64,000 bases of DNA from CAVVDY01 sp963815775 (GCA_963815775.1 CAWFIB010000011.1:62001-126000), one strand, 5' to 3'; positions 7,922-16,455 are shown, numbered from the stretch's first letter. Numbers and translations: made by a program. The notes: generated by a model not told the origin, from the letters alone.

Positions 7922-8854
7922 ATGAAGCCTTCGATTCGTACCCTCCTCATCGCCGCCTGTCTTGCGCTGATCGCCACTTCCGCCATCGCCGCCGACACCC
8001 AGCCGCCTTCCAACTGGCAAAGCAATCTGCTGGCGTGGCGCGCGCAGCGGGCCAAACACTTGCAGGCCCCAATGGGATGGCTGTCGCTGGTTGGTCTGGA
8101 CTGGCTCAAGGCGGGCGACAATTCCGTGGGCTCGGCCGCCGGCAATGCGATCGTGCTCAAGTCGCCCGCCCCGCCCAACCTGGGCATCGTGCAGCTTGGC
8201 AGCAACTCGATCGACCTTCTGCCTCCCAAGAGCGGCTACCCAAAAGGCCTCGAGACCGACGGCAAAGCTCCCGCCAATCCGCAACCGCTAGTGGCCGACG
8301 ACAGCAACAAGCCGACCAAAATCACTTTCGCAACTTTGCAAATTACCGTGATTCATCGCGGCCAGCAATATGGCCTGCGCATCCGCGATTCGCAATCACC
8401 CATCCGCTCTGGATTTCACGGCCTCAAATGGTATGCCCCTAATCCGGCGCTGCGCGTCAAGGGAGAATGGACGCCCTATAATCCGCCGCTCAAGCGCAAG
8501 GTGCCGACCGTCCTTGGCACCGAGATCGAAGCCGACGTCCCCGGCAAAGTGACGTTCACGCTCGATGGCCAGACTCTTAGCCTCGAACCTATTCTCGAAG
8601 AGCCCGGCGACACCGAACTTTTCTTCATCATCCGGGACACCACCAGCAAGAACAAAACCTACGGCGCCGGACGGTTCCTGTACACACCATTTCCTGATCA
8701 CGGGCTGACTAAGCCGGGCGTGATATGGCTCGACTTCAACCGGTTGGAGAACCCGCCGTGCGCCTACACGCCCTACGCAACCTGTCCACTGCCGCCTCCG
8801 CAGAACCGCTTGCAGGTTGCCTTACCCGCAGGCGAGCAGCGCTATCACGATTGA
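7922..8854 (+). CDS. DUF1684 domain secreted protein
   Basis: 310 residues from the ATG at 7922. A Sec signal peptide fills residues 1-24 (KPSIRTLLIAACLALIATS, cleavage near AIAA-D). The mature part has the DUF1684 hallmarks: WRAQRAKHLQAPMGWLSLVGLDWLKAGDN near the start and, at the C-terminus, TYGAGRFLYTPFPDHG, WLDFNRLENPPCAYTPYATCPLPPPQNRL. The family is widespread in Bacteroidota and Acidobacteriota; its biochemical role is not established. The gene stands alone, with hairpin repeats downstream. Confidence 0.88.
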   Translation: MKPSIRTLLIAACLALIATSAIAADTQPPSNWQSNLLAWRAQRAKHLQAPMGWLSLVGLDWLKAGDNSVGSAAGNAIVLKSPAPPNLGIVQLGSNSIDLLPPKSGYPKGLETDGKAPANPQPLVADDSNKPTKITFATLQITVIHRGQQYGLRIRDSQSPIRSGFHGLKWYAPNPALRVKGEWTPYNPPLKRKVPTVLGTEIEADVPGKVTFTLDGQTLSLEPILEEPGDTELFFIIRDTTSKNKTYGAGRFLYTPFPDHGLTKPGVIWLDFNRLENPPCAYTPYATCPLPPPQNRLQVALPAGEQRYHD

Positions 8855-8896
8855 CGCGGTTTGCTGATAAGACTTGGCGCAGCGGAGCTTTGAAGG

Positions 8897-8962
8897 GGCG
8901 CAGCTTCAGCTGCGCCGGCCTAAGCCATTTGATATTGTCATCCCCAGGGGACCTTGGTCCCC
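8897..8962. repeat. Two perfect hairpins before trpD
   Basis: The first is GGCGCAGCT-TC-AGCTGCGCC (8897-8916), a member of the TTCAG-core family and almost identical to the one at 19945-19964. The second is GGGGACC-TT-GGTCCCC (8947-8962). They lie in the 162-base gap between DUF1684 and trpD. They may act as terminator or leader structures, but copies elsewhere point to dispersed repeats. Confidence 0.7.
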
Positions 8963-9016
8963 GAGGGACTTGCTTTTCGGGTTTTTCATCAATGCGTTGA
9001 CCCCGGCTGGTTATCC

Positions 9017-10066
9017 ATGATTCTCGACGCCCTGCACAAAGTCGCCAACCATCGCGCTCCACTGACGCGCGAGGAAGCCCGCGCGGTCATGGCGGAAATT
9101 CTGAGTGGTGCGGCGACCGATGCCCAGATCGCGGCCTTGCTGGTCGCGCTGCACATGAAAGGCGAGACCGTCGAGGAGATCGTCGGCTTTGCCCAGGCCA
9201 TTCGCGCGGCCGCAACGGGGCTCGAGACCGATGACGGCCATGCCCTCGACCTCAGCGGTACGGAGCGCGATGCCCTGGTCGATACCTGCGGCACCGGAGG
9301 CGATACCAGCGGCACCTTCAACATTTCCACCGCAACGGCGCTGGTGGCCGCGGGCGCCGGTGTTAAAGTTGCGAAACATGGCAACCGTAGTGTTACCTCT
9401 AAGTGCGGCTCGGCCGACGTGATGGAAGCCTTGGGCGTGAAGATCGACCTGCCCGCTGCGCGTGTGGCCGCCTGCCTGAAGCAGACCGGCATTGCCTTCC
9501 TCTATGCGCCGGCCCTGCATTCGGCAATGAAGTATGTGCAGCCCGCGCGCCGCGAGTTGCGCCTGCGGACCGTCTTCAATCTGCTTGGCCCGCTCACCAA
9601 TCCGGCGCATGCTTCGGCGCAGGTGGTCGGCGTATATTCCGCGGAATTGGTCGAGACGCTGGCCGAGGCGTTAAGCGAGTTGGGCCTGCGCCGCGCGCTG
9701 GTCGTCCACGGGCGCGACGGGCTCGATGAGATCACGATCACTGGCGCTACTTTAATCGCCGAGGTCCGCAATGCCCAGGTACGTTCCTATGAAGTCACAC
9801 CAGAAGAGTTCGGATTGCAATGCGCTCCGTTGAGCGAAATCGCCGGCGGCGATGCGCAGGAGAATGCTTCGATCATTCGCCGCATTCTCGATGGCGAGCG
9901 CTCGGCCCGTCGCGATGTCGTGCTGCTGAACGCTGCAGCAGCGCTGGTGGCAGCGGGCCACACCGATAGCATGCAGGAGGCGGTTCCCGTTGCAGCGTAT
10001 GCCATCGATTCCGGCCACGCTAGACAGCGATTGGAATTGCTGGTGGAGTTTACGAAGAGCAATTAG
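9017..10066 (+). CDS. trpD: Anthranilate phosphoribosyltransferase
   Basis: 349 residues, normal for TrpD. It starts with the helical domain LTREEARAVMAEILSGAATDAQIAALLVALHMKGET and continues with the phosphoribosyl-pyrophosphate motif DTCGTGGD, then FNISTATALVAAGAGVKVAKHGNRSVTSKCGSADVMEALG and NLLGPLTNPA. It transfers phosphoribose to anthranilate in tryptophan synthesis. The ATG at 9017 fits family N-termini; an upstream in-frame extension is unlikely. No other trp gene is nearby. The last codons and the stop (AGC AAT TAG) lie inside the first unit of a 7-bp tandem repeat. Confidence 0.93.
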   Translation: MILDALHKVANHRAPLTREEARAVMAEILSGAATDAQIAALLVALHMKGETVEEIVGFAQAIRAAATGLETDDGHALDLSGTERDALVDTCGTGGDTSGTFNISTATALVAAGAGVKVAKHGNRSVTSKCGSADVMEALGVKIDLPAARVAACLKQTGIAFLYAPALHSAMKYVQPARRELRLRTVFNLLGPLTNPAHASAQVVGVYSAELVETLAEALSELGLRRALVVHGRDGLDEITITGATLIAEVRNAQVRSYEVTPEEFGLQCAPLSEIAGGDAQENASIIRRILDGERSARRDVVLLNAAAALVAAGHTDSMQEAVPVAAYAIDSGHARQRLELLVEFTKSN

Positions 10067-10080
10067 CAATTAGCAATTAG
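10058..10080 (+). repeat. Heptanucleotide array (AGCAATT)x3 holding the trpD stop codon
   Basis: Three exact 7-bp units plus AG. The TAG of trpD (10064-10066) spans the junction of unit 1 and unit 2. An inverted counterpart lies at 10211-10238. Confidence 0.9.
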
Positions 10081-10111
10081 AGAAGGTCTGATTAAGTCCG
10101 GGCGTTGAAGG

Positions 10112-10164
10112 GGACGGCCTTCAGGCCGTCCGTAAGTGCCCCGAATAAAGCTGGGCTTCAGCCC
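10112..10164. repeat. Pair of TTCAG-core hairpins between trpD and pckA
   Basis: GGACGGCCT-TC-AGGCCGTCC (10112-10131) and GGGCT-TC-AGCCC (10153-10164). Both have perfect arms and the TTCAG centre found at other sites in this window. They sit between two convergent genes, so a bidirectional terminator role is possible. Confidence 0.75.
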
Positions 10165-10210
10165 CTGCAAATTCAGACAACCGCGAAAGCTAACGAGCAA
10201 ACTAATCGTC

Positions 10211-10238
10211 AATTGCTAGTCGCTAATTGCTAGTCGCT
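10211..10238 (-). repeat. Heptanucleotide array after pckA
   Basis: Read on the minus strand: units AGCGACT, AGCAATT, AGCGACT, AGCAATT, beginning 8 bases after the pckA stop. It is inverted relative to the array at the trpD 3' end, so the two arrays bracket the intergenic hairpins. Confidence 0.85.
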
Positions 10239-10245
10239 GGAAACC

Positions 10246-11832
10246 TTACTTCCCCACCGGCCTCGGGCCGGCATTCTTGATCGCCGGGGGAGCGTCGAAC
10301 TGCTCGAAGTTCTTAGCGAAGCGCGCCGACAGATCAGCCGCCGTCTTGTCGTATGCCGCCTTGTCCTTCCACGAATCACGCGGCCGCAGCACTTCGGAAG
10401 GCACGCCCGGCACCGACTTGGGAATGCTCAGCCCGAAGGCCGGCTCGATCTCGAACTCCACGTTCTCCAGCTTGCCTTCGACCACGGCGTCGACCATAGC
10501 CCGGGTATAGGGCAGGCTCATACGCTTGCCTACGCCATACCCCCCGCCCTGCCATCCGGTGTTGACCAGCCAGCACTGCGCTCCGTGCTGGCGCAAGCGG
10601 TTGCCCAGCATCTCGGCATAAACCTTGGGCGCCAGCGGCATGAACGGCGCGCCAAAGCAGGTGGAGAACGTCGCCTGCGGCTCGGTCACGCCTGCTTCCG
10701 TGCCGGCCACTTTCGCGGTGTAGCCGGACATGAAGTGGAACATCGCCTGCTCGGGCGCGAGCTTCGAAACCGGCGGCAGCACGCCGAACGCGTCCGCGGT
10801 CAGGAAGACAACGTTCTTGGGATGCCCGCCAAATCCGGGGATCACGGCATTGTCGATGTACTCCACTGGATAGGCGGCGCGGGTGTTCTCGGTCTTGCTG
10901 TCATTGTCGAAGTCGGGATAGCGCGTCAACGGATCGAGCACCACGTTCTCCAGCACCGTTCCGAAGCGGAGCGCGTTCCAGATCTGCGGCTCATTTTGTT
11001 CCGACAGGCGAATGCACTTGGCATAGCAGCCGCCTTCGAAGTTAAATACCCCGTCAGCACCCCAGCCGTGCTCGTCATCGCCAATCAGGTTGCGTGTGGG
11101 ATCGGCGGAGAGCGTCGTCTTGCCCGTGCCCGACAGTCCGAAGAACAGCGCAGTTACGCCGTCGGCGCCGATATTAGCCGAGCAGTGCATGGGAAAAACA
11201 TCGCGCTGCGGCAGCAGGAAGTTCATGATCCCGAAGATCGACTTCTTCATCTCGCCGGCATACTGCGTTCCGCCGATCAGCACGATCTTGCGCGTGAAAT
11301 TCACGATGACAAAAACCTCGGAGTTCGTGCCGTCGCGCTTGGCATTGGCCAGGAACAAGGGAGCGGCGACAATGGTGAACTCGGGCTTGTGGCTGGCCAA
11401 CTCTTCCGCAGTCGGCCGGATGAAGAGCTGATGGACAAACAGGTTCTGCCACGCCAGTTCGTTGATCACGCGAATCGGCAGCCGGTAGCGGGGATCGGCA
11501 CCGCAGAACAGGTCCTGCACGAAGAGCTCTTTGCCGTGCATGTACTCCATGACTCGCTCATACAGCGCATCGAACTTGTCCGCCGGAAATGGCTGGTTGA
11601 CGGCGCCCCATGCCACCTTGTCGGCAGTGATCACGTCCTTCACCATGAACTTATCTTTAGGTGAGCGGCCGGTACGCTTGCCGGTGGACGAAACCAGGCA
11701 ACCGCGCGCCGACACCTCTCCTTCATTGCGACGGATGGCGGCTTCCACCAGCAGTGCGGGCGACAGGTTGCGATGGACATTGGGCTGGTCGAGTAATTCG
11801 GAAAGTGCAGGGGCCTGAACCGCAATCGACAT
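10246..11832 (-). CDS. pckA: Phosphoenolpyruvate carboxykinase (ATP)
   Basis: 528 residues from the ATG at 11832, which is preceded by AAGGAG; an upstream in-frame extension to 12054 lacks family similarity. Clear ATP-PEPCK motifs: STGKRTGRSPKDKF, the kinase-1a P-loop FFGLSGTGKTTLSADP, the kinase-2-like LIGDDEHGW with metal-binding Asp residues, and FLTADAFGVLPPVSKL. It converts oxaloacetate and ATP to phosphoenolpyruvate in gluconeogenesis. With glpX in the same window it fits growth on organic acids or amino acids. It converges on trpD. Confidence 0.95.
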   Translation of the reverse strand: MSIAVQAPALSELLDQPNVHRNLSPALLVEAAIRRNEGEVSARGCLVSSTGKRTGRSPKDKFMVKDVITADKVAWGAVNQPFPADKFDALYERVMEYMHGKELFVQDLFCGADPRYRLPIRVINELAWQNLFVHQLFIRPTAEELASHKPEFTIVAAPLFLANAKRDGTNSEVFVIVNFTRKIVLIGGTQYAGEMKKSIFGIMNFLLPQRDVFPMHCSANIGADGVTALFFGLSGTGKTTLSADPTRNLIGDDEHGWGADGVFNFEGGCYAKCIRLSEQNEPQIWNALRFGTVLENVVLDPLTRYPDFDNDSKTENTRAAYPVEYIDNAVIPGFGGHPKNVVFLTADAFGVLPPVSKLAPEQAMFHFMSGYTAKVAGTEAGVTEPQATFSTCFGAPFMPLAPKVYAEMLGNRLRQHGAQCWLVNTGWQGGGYGVGKRMSLPYTRAMVDAVVEGKLENVEFEIEPAFGLSIPKSVPGVPSEVLRPRDSWKDKAAYDKTAADLSARFAKNFEQFDAPPAIKNAGPRPVGK

Positions 11833-11933
11833 AGGAGAGCTCCTTAAGAAATTTAAGATGACGCTACCCTGTCCGGCATCCCGCCTGAAGCTGGAGGGTC
11901 TGGCCGGGGCGCGAAAAAAGCCCGATACGGGGC

Positions 11934-12293
11934 CTAGCGGGCGACTGCTTCCTGATTTGCTTCCTGCATGATCTGATTCAGGTGATCGAGCATCTCTTCG
12001 ACCGTGAGCGTGTACATCTCGCGTCCGCTGTCTTCCCCCGATTCGATGGCCCACTTCAGGTAGTGGCCTGCGATCTGTACCGCCATAGCGTCAGAGATGA
12101 CCTTGCCGGTCTGCCGGTTGTACTCCACCCATGCGGGGTGGGGAAGCGCAATCCAGACCGGCCGCTCGTCGACCAGGAACTTGATATCAACCGCGTCTGC
12201 GTGGCGAGTCGCGATGGCAACAATCAATGCCTGGTATTGGCAATGGACCCGTTGGCCGCTCCAACGGTCAACCGCCCGAAAATCGTCATACAT
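11934..12293 (-). CDS. Conserved-type hypothetical protein, 119 residues
   Basis: I do not recognise a family. It is a soluble, acidic protein with no signal peptide or membrane segment. The first half has a beta-rich pattern (RVHCQYQALIVAIATRHADAVDIKFLVDERPVWIALP), the second a helical one (GHYLKWAIESGEDSGREMYTLTVEEMLDHLNQIMQEANQEA). It sits 101 bases upstream of pckA on the same strand, so co-transcription is possible. Start at ATG 12293; no strong ribosome site is visible. Confidence 0.6.
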   Translation of the reverse strand: MYDDFRAVDRWSGQRVHCQYQALIVAIATRHADAVDIKFLVDERPVWIALPHPAWVEYNRQTGKVISDAMAVQIAGHYLKWAIESGEDSGREMYTLTVEEMLDHLNQIMQEANQEAVAR

Positions 12294-12421
12294 TCTTAAA
12301 AGTCTAACCGAGCGAAGAGGTTGGGAGCAATGGAAACAAAATGGACTAGCTCACACCTAGGCACGCTAGGGGGTAGCCGGAAGCTCGAGCTGTCTTCCGG
12401 CCCTTGACTGGGATGGCTAGG

Positions 12422-12885
12422 CTACAGGATTCCTTCCAGCCGCTGATAACTGGCTTCCATTCCACTCTCCATACCTGTCGCAAGCATCGCCTTCCGCGTC
12501 TCGGCATCCGGCAACGTCATGCGCATGGTCATCAGCGTGCCACCGCCTTCGGCATTGAACTGGTTTCCACGTGATTGTCCGGTGTGGGATCAGGCAGGTG
12601 CATCCGCTCGACATGCACGATCCTGCTATAGGGTTCCAGCTCCAGGTACTCCCCCGTCAGATAAAATCCCTCACCTTTTCCATTCGTCCACTCGTAACGA
12701 ATCTTTCCGCCGGGTTTCGCCTCGCTGATGCAAACGGGCATCGTCCAGCCTTCCGGACCAAGCATCCACTTCTGAATCAGGCTGGGCTCGGTGTGCGCGC
12801 GGTACAGGGCTTCGGGAGGCGCGGCGAAGTGTCGCGTTACAACGAGATGGGTATCGCCTTCGGTTGTCAGCGTCATTTTGTTCAT
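12422..12885 (-). pseudogene. SRPBCC/AHSA1-family gene with a -1 frameshift
   Basis: The ATG at 12885 opens an SRPBCC (START-like, AHSA1) protein: TRHFAAPPEALYRAHTEPSLIQKWMLGPEGW, then GGKIRYEW and GEYLELEPYSRIVHVERM. After HVET the frame breaks near 12561-12563 and soon stops. The second frame continues the family exactly (FNAEGGGTLMTMRMTLPDAETRKAML and GMEASYQRLEGIL) to a TAG at 12422. One missing C in the coding strand (ACCAG for ACCCAG) explains it, so this is a recent frameshift or an assembly error. The start overlaps arsR by ATGA, the standard ArsR-SRPBCC operon in which both are usually intact. Confidence 0.85.
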
Positions 12886-13229
12886 TGCAGTTTTCCTTTC
12901 TTGTGTTTTTCCATCCCGGCTAGAACGTTGTCCAGCCGGTCGTAATTCTTTTCCAGAGCCTGGCGCAGCATCGCCAGCCATTGGTCCATCGCCTCAATAC
13001 CCGCTTTCGCCAGCCTGCGCGGGCGGCGGGTTCCGTCGATGCGACGAACGATCAGTCCCGCCCCTTCGAGCACCTTCAGGTGTTGCGAGATTGCCGGCTG
13101 GGTCATCTCAAAGGGCGCGGCCAGTTCCATCACCGTCGCCTCTCCCTGGGCAAGGCGAGCCAGAATCGCGCGCCGTGTCGGGTCGGCCAGTGCCGAAAAG
13201 GTGGCGTCGAGGTTGAGAGTTTTATTCAT
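12882..13229 (-). CDS. ArsR-family winged-helix regulator
   Basis: 115 residues. The HTH is FSALADPTRRAILARLAQGEATVMELAAPFEMTQPAISQHLKVLEGAGLIVRR, typical of the ArsR group that pairs with SRPBCC proteins; there is no CxC metal site. The C-terminus is helical and lysine-rich. The TGA overlaps the ATG of the SRPBCC gene. Its own promoter shows TTGACA at 13260-13265 and an exact 12-bp palindrome at 13238-13249, pointing to autorepression. Confidence 0.9.
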   Translation of the reverse strand: MNKTLNLDATFSALADPTRRAILARLAQGEATVMELAAPFEMTQPAISQHLKVLEGAGLIVRRIDGTRRPRRLAKAGIEAMDQWLAMLRQALEKNYDRLDNVLAGMEKHKKGKLQ

Positions 13230-13237
13230 TAGCTATA

Positions 13238-13265
13238 ACTTATATAAGTATTACCTTATTGTCAA
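13238..13265 (-). promoter_or_regulatory. arsR promoter and palindromic operator
   Basis: On the minus strand a TTGACA -35 box (13265-13260) is followed by the perfect palindrome ACTTATATAAGT (13249-13238) over the expected -10 region, 9 bases before the arsR ATG. AT-rich palindromes of this sort are usual ArsR sites. Confidence 0.65.
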
Positions 13266-13394
13266 GAGGAAAAATTCGCCAGCCCGGCAGTGATTTCGAG
13301 GGCAAGGGCTTCCGCTGGATTGAACTTCACACGGCGAGGACTTCGGGGCCGTGCAGAAAGGAGGATGGGGAGAGAGGACGAGGATTCTATGGAA

Positions 13395-14291
13395 TCAGTA
13401 CAGCCGGAAGTTGACTTCTACGTTGATCTGCACCGGCACGGAGCGGCCGTTGAGTTTGGCGGGTTCGAACTTCCACTGGCGGACCGCTTCAATGGCTTTC
13501 TCGTCCAGCCCCATGCCCAGCGCGCGTTGCACGCGGATCTGCTGCGGCCGGCCATCGGCCCCGACCACCATCCAGAGCACGACCGTGCCCTGATACTTGG
13601 CCTTGCGCGCTTCTTCGGAGTATTCCGGGTCAGGAGCGTACAGCGCCTTGGGAGCGCTCACACCGCCGCCTACGCGATAGGCGCCGCCGCCATAGCCGCC
13701 GCCATGGCCGGGGCCGACGCCCGGGCCAATGCCGGAACCAACACCGCCTCCACTGCCGCTACCTATGCCACCGCCGGAGCCCGTACCATTCGATGGCGGG
13801 CCGATCACCTTGGAGAGCGGATCGCCCAGCGCGCCTATGGTCGGCAGTTTGATCTCCGGTGGTACCACCACGCTGGGATTGACCACCAGCTTGGGATCGG
13901 GATTGCGGATCACGATCGCCGGAGGCACGATCTGGTCCTTGGAAAGCTTCGGCAGCGCGCCCTTGGGAGCCGCCAGCTTGTCGCGGTCGCCACCGCCGCC
14001 ACCACCGCCGGCGCGGGTCTTCGACACCGGCATCGGAAGATATGGGCTGACATCGGCTACCAGTCCAACCACCTGCTGCTTGATCTCGTCGCTGTGACTC
14101 ACCATCCAGTGGCCCGAATAAACCAGCAGCCCCACGCCAATCACATGCACGATAAAGGAGTAGAGAAACGTGTCCTTGCGCGTGGCGTACAGTCCCTTGC
14201 CTTCACCAAACAGCGTTGGCAGCACATCATGCTGCTGCGCCGCAGGCTCGGGGACCGTATCGGGCGGCTTAGAGACTACAGGGGTGGACAT
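13395..14291 (-). CDS. TonB-family energy-transducing protein
   Basis: 298 residues from the ATG at 14291 (GGGAAGAA upstream). One membrane segment follows a short cytoplasmic part (TFLYSFIVHVIGVGLLVYSG, about residues 40-60). A long periplasmic linker is rich in Pro, then strongly Gly/Ser-rich (residues about 165-215). A C-terminal TonB domain follows: APDPEYSEEARKAKYQGTVVLWMVVGADGRPQQIRVQRALGMGLDEKAIEAVRQWKFEPA. It passes energy from ExbBD to outer-membrane receptors such as the Oar-like protein at 52771. ExbB and ExbD are not adjacent. Confidence 0.88.
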   Translation of the reverse strand: MSTPVVSKPPDTVPEPAAQQHDVLPTLFGEGKGLYATRKDTFLYSFIVHVIGVGLLVYSGHWMVSHSDEIKQQVVGLVADVSPYLPMPVSKTRAGGGGGGGDRDKLAAPKGALPKLSKDQIVPPAIVIRNPDPKLVVNPSVVVPPEIKLPTIGALGDPLSKVIGPPSNGTGSGGGIGSGSGGGVGSGIGPGVGPGHGGGYGGGAYRVGGGVSAPKALYAPDPEYSEEARKAKYQGTVVLWMVVGADGRPQQIRVQRALGMGLDEKAIEAVRQWKFEPAKLNGRSVPVQINVEVNFRLY

Positions 14292-14381
14292 TTCTTCCCT
14301 TAAGTATAGACCCGGCTTTGTCGGCGAAGGTGCACAAAAAGTGGTACGAGCTCGGCACTGCATCGGTTCGTTTTCAACCGC

Positions 14382-15395
14382 TCAGGCGATCACCCGTAGC
14401 GCGTTCGGCTTGACGCCAATCTCCACCGGAGTTGAGCAAACTGGCTCGCCATCGGCGAAGACTTCGCTGACCGGATCGGTCACGATGCGGACCCGCGTGG
14501 CCTTGGCGTAAGCGACTTCTTGCATTCCGATATGCCCGCCGCGAAAGACGACGTGAAACAAGCGCAGCAACCGCAGCTTGCTGATGTTCCTCACAAAGCA
14601 AACATCAAGCCGGCCATCCTGCATGTCGGCTTGATGCGTGAGTCGCATGCCATTGCCGTATTGCGGCCCGTTGCCGGCGGCGATCAACATCCCCGGTTCG
14701 TTCGCGATGGTCTGCCACTGGCCATCGATCTCGGCCGAAATATTCATTAGCGGCGGCTGGAATCGCGGCAGCACTTGCAGGAGAGCGGCAACATATCCGC
14801 CATGAGCGCGCAGCCAGCGCGGCTGTGTCAAGGTGCGGCGATTGACGGCTGCATCAAGACCAGTACCGGCGATACAAGCGAACAGCCTCTCGCTCGTGGC
14901 CTCACGCTCCGCCTCTGTCGCGCGCCGAAGCTGCGACTGCATAATACGTGGACCCATCCGCGGCAGGTCGCGCCGCGGACCTGCGGGGACAAAGTGCAGG
15001 TTCTCCAGCGATTCGCCCGACCAGGGCTCGATGGGTTGCTCCGCCTCCCGCGCCGTTTGCAGCGGCTGAATTGTGCCCAGATCGATGCAGCTTACGTTGT
15101 CGCCCGACGTGCAGAACTGCTTCCAGGCGTCGATTGCTCGGGTGCTGGTCGGGATCCCAATCGACTGCGCAAAGTCGTTGGCGCTGCCCAGAGGAACGAT
15201 CAGGGTTGGAATTTGCTTGCGCGAGAGCACCGGAAGATGGCGATGCAGCGTGCCATCGCCACCAAACACCAGCGCGGCAGCGGGATCGTCCGTGGGATCA
15301 AGCTCGTTGCCCGAAAAGATGCTGACGCCCGGCAGCTCAAAGCGGCGGACGTGTTGTTCGTTAGCGATCGGTCCCAGCAGGGCAACGGCGCGCAC
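14382..15395 (-). CDS. Diacylglycerol kinase-family lipid kinase
   Basis: 337 residues. The DAGK catalytic motifs are present: FGGDGTLHRHLP (nucleotide-binding GGDGT, about residue 45) and VPLGSANDFAQSIGIP (GTxNDxA equivalent, here GSANDFA). The C-terminal beta-sandwich domain ends in the family pattern RIVTDPVSEVFADGEPVCSTPVEIGVKPNALRVI. It probably phosphorylates diacylglycerol or a related lipid. The GTG start at 15395 gives a short N-terminus; LLGPIAN replaces the usual NPxSG start. It follows the SHOCT-like gene on the same strand. Confidence 0.85.
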   Translation of the reverse strand: MRAVALLGPIANEQHVRRFELPGVSIFSGNELDPTDDPAAALVFGGDGTLHRHLPVLSRKQIPTLIVPLGSANDFAQSIGIPTSTRAIDAWKQFCTSGDNVSCIDLGTIQPLQTAREAEQPIEPWSGESLENLHFVPAGPRRDLPRMGPRIMQSQLRRATEAEREATSERLFACIAGTGLDAAVNRRTLTQPRWLRAHGGYVAALLQVLPRFQPPLMNISAEIDGQWQTIANEPGMLIAAGNGPQYGNGMRLTHQADMQDGRLDVCFVRNISKLRLLRLFHVVFRGGHIGMQEVAYAKATRVRIVTDPVSEVFADGEPVCSTPVEIGVKPNALRVIA

Positions 15396-15484
15396 GGCGG
15401 CTAGGTTCGCACACTTGCGATAAAAAGCAAAGGCAGCGGTGGCCGCCAGAAATGGCTTTACCGAATCGCCCAGCCGGCCCGCAT

Positions 15485-15895
15485 CTATTCGCAGAAGATC
15501 CGCACATGCTTGCCGTTGCTGTTGTCGATTTCAACGTCAAGGGCGTTCAGTGCCTCATCCAGCTTGTCGCCCCGTAAGTGTGAAAGCGCATCGAGATCGA
15601 TTCCCCGCTCGCTAAGCTTTTGCGCAACATCCACCGGCAACACGCCGATCAGTCCGACACCTGTGCGCACGAAGTTGAGTGGTACGCGCATGTTGACATC
15701 CTTGCCGGCGCCGGTGACCACAACTCGCAAGTACTTCCGCGAAGGCGCTGGGCCCGCGCTGTCGTGATTCTCTGACGCGTTGTCAGTGGAAAATTCCGTC
15801 ACCGCGTTAAGTTTGTCCAGCAATCGTTCCGCGTCTTCCGAGGTGATCTTGCCGGCAGCCAACATCTCAAGCACTTTCTTGGTTTCGACTGACAT
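15485..15895 (-). CDS. SHOCT-like domain protein downstream of DUF2089
   Basis: 136 residues from the ATG at 15895. The N-terminal helix pair KKVLEMLAAGKITSEDAERLLDKL is the SHOCT-like motif found in LiaX/YvlB-type and DUF2089-linked proteins. The rest (YLRVVVTGAGKDVNMRVPLNFVRTGVGLIGVLP, then DVAQKLSERGIDLDAL) resembles cytosolic anti-sigma or envelope-stress sensors. It follows the DUF2089 gene by 19 bases with the same strand, so the two form an operon. Role inferred only from context. Confidence 0.75.
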   Translation of the reverse strand: MSVETKKVLEMLAAGKITSEDAERLLDKLNAVTEFSTDNASENHDSAGPAPSRKYLRVVVTGAGKDVNMRVPLNFVRTGVGLIGVLPVDVAQKLSERGIDLDALSHLRGDKLDEALNALDVEIDNSNGKHVRIFCE

Positions 15896-15914
15896 CTTCG
15901 TTTCCTCCTGGGTC

Positions 15915-16265
15915 TTAGCCCAATTTCTCCAGCGCCTCGTCCACGCTGATCTCTCCGCGGGAAAGCTGCTCCAGCACATATTCGCGGGGTGATGGAGCCT
16001 GCAGGCTCTTGTCGAGCCGGGCAGCGATGGCGTTCAAACGGTTCTTCACCGTGGGATAGCTGATGCCGAAAAGCTCTTCCATCTTCTTGATCGAGCCGTG
16101 ATGGCGAACGAATGCCATCACAAAGGCCTGGTCCGCAGGCTCAAGCTGGTCCAGAGGCGACAGCTCAATCTGACCTTCCATCGCCAGATTGCACGTCGGA
16201 CAGGCTAATCGGGTGATCTTGAAGGGGTGATTGCATTCCGGACAGGTTGTTCTGGAGATTGCCAT
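15915..16265 (-). CDS. DUF2089 zinc-ribbon/HTH regulator
   Basis: 116 residues from the ATG at 16265. It starts with a zinc ribbon TCPECNHPFKITRLACPTCN (two CxxC pairs), then a sigma-like helix-turn-helix: LDQLEPADQAFVMAFVRHHGSIKKMEELFGISYPTVKNRLNAIAARLD. The C-terminus REYVLEQLSRGEISVDEALEKL is a second SHOCT-like hairpin, matching the partner gene's N-terminus. The family is described as a regulator near membrane-stress genes. A strong promoter with a palindrome lies just upstream. Confidence 0.85.
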   Translation of the reverse strand: MAISRTTCPECNHPFKITRLACPTCNLAMEGQIELSPLDQLEPADQAFVMAFVRHHGSIKKMEELFGISYPTVKNRLNAIAARLDKSLQAPSPREYVLEQLSRGEISVDEALEKLG

Positions 16266-16273
16266 AGATTGAT

Positions 16274-16313
16274 TTACTTGAGTAAGTATGGTGCTGTAAC
16301 TTAAATATGTCAA
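16274..16313 (-). promoter_or_regulatory. Promoter and candidate operator of the DUF2089 operon
   Basis: Perfect TTGACA (16313-16308), 17-base spacer, CATACT (16290-16285; 4 of 6 to TATAAT), then the palindrome TTACT-CA-AGTAA at 16285-16274 at the start site, 9 bases before the ATG. The layout suits autoregulation by the DUF2089 protein; this is inference. Confidence 0.6.
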
Positions 16314-16455
16314 GTACTAAATCAATATAATTAATATTACTGTTGACTTCATGATATGCGAATTACGGCATGCCAATAGGGAGGCGCCTAGCGCCGGACA
16401 GGGAGAAAAGTCAGCTAAGCCCGAATAACCTAAGCAGCTTGGGTTATAATCAGGC

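Noticed and set aside
10058..10238. CRISPR-like array because of regular short repeats
   Set aside because: Units are 7 bp and directly tandem with no spacers; no cas gene is present.
11833..12054. N-terminal extension of pckA by 74 codons
   Set aside because: The extension is unlike PEPCK and overlaps the next gene. The ATG at 11832 has a good ribosome site and the right family length.
12981..13216. Plus-strand frames opposite arsR
   Set aside because: They are shadows of the arsR/SRPBCC operon and show no domain.
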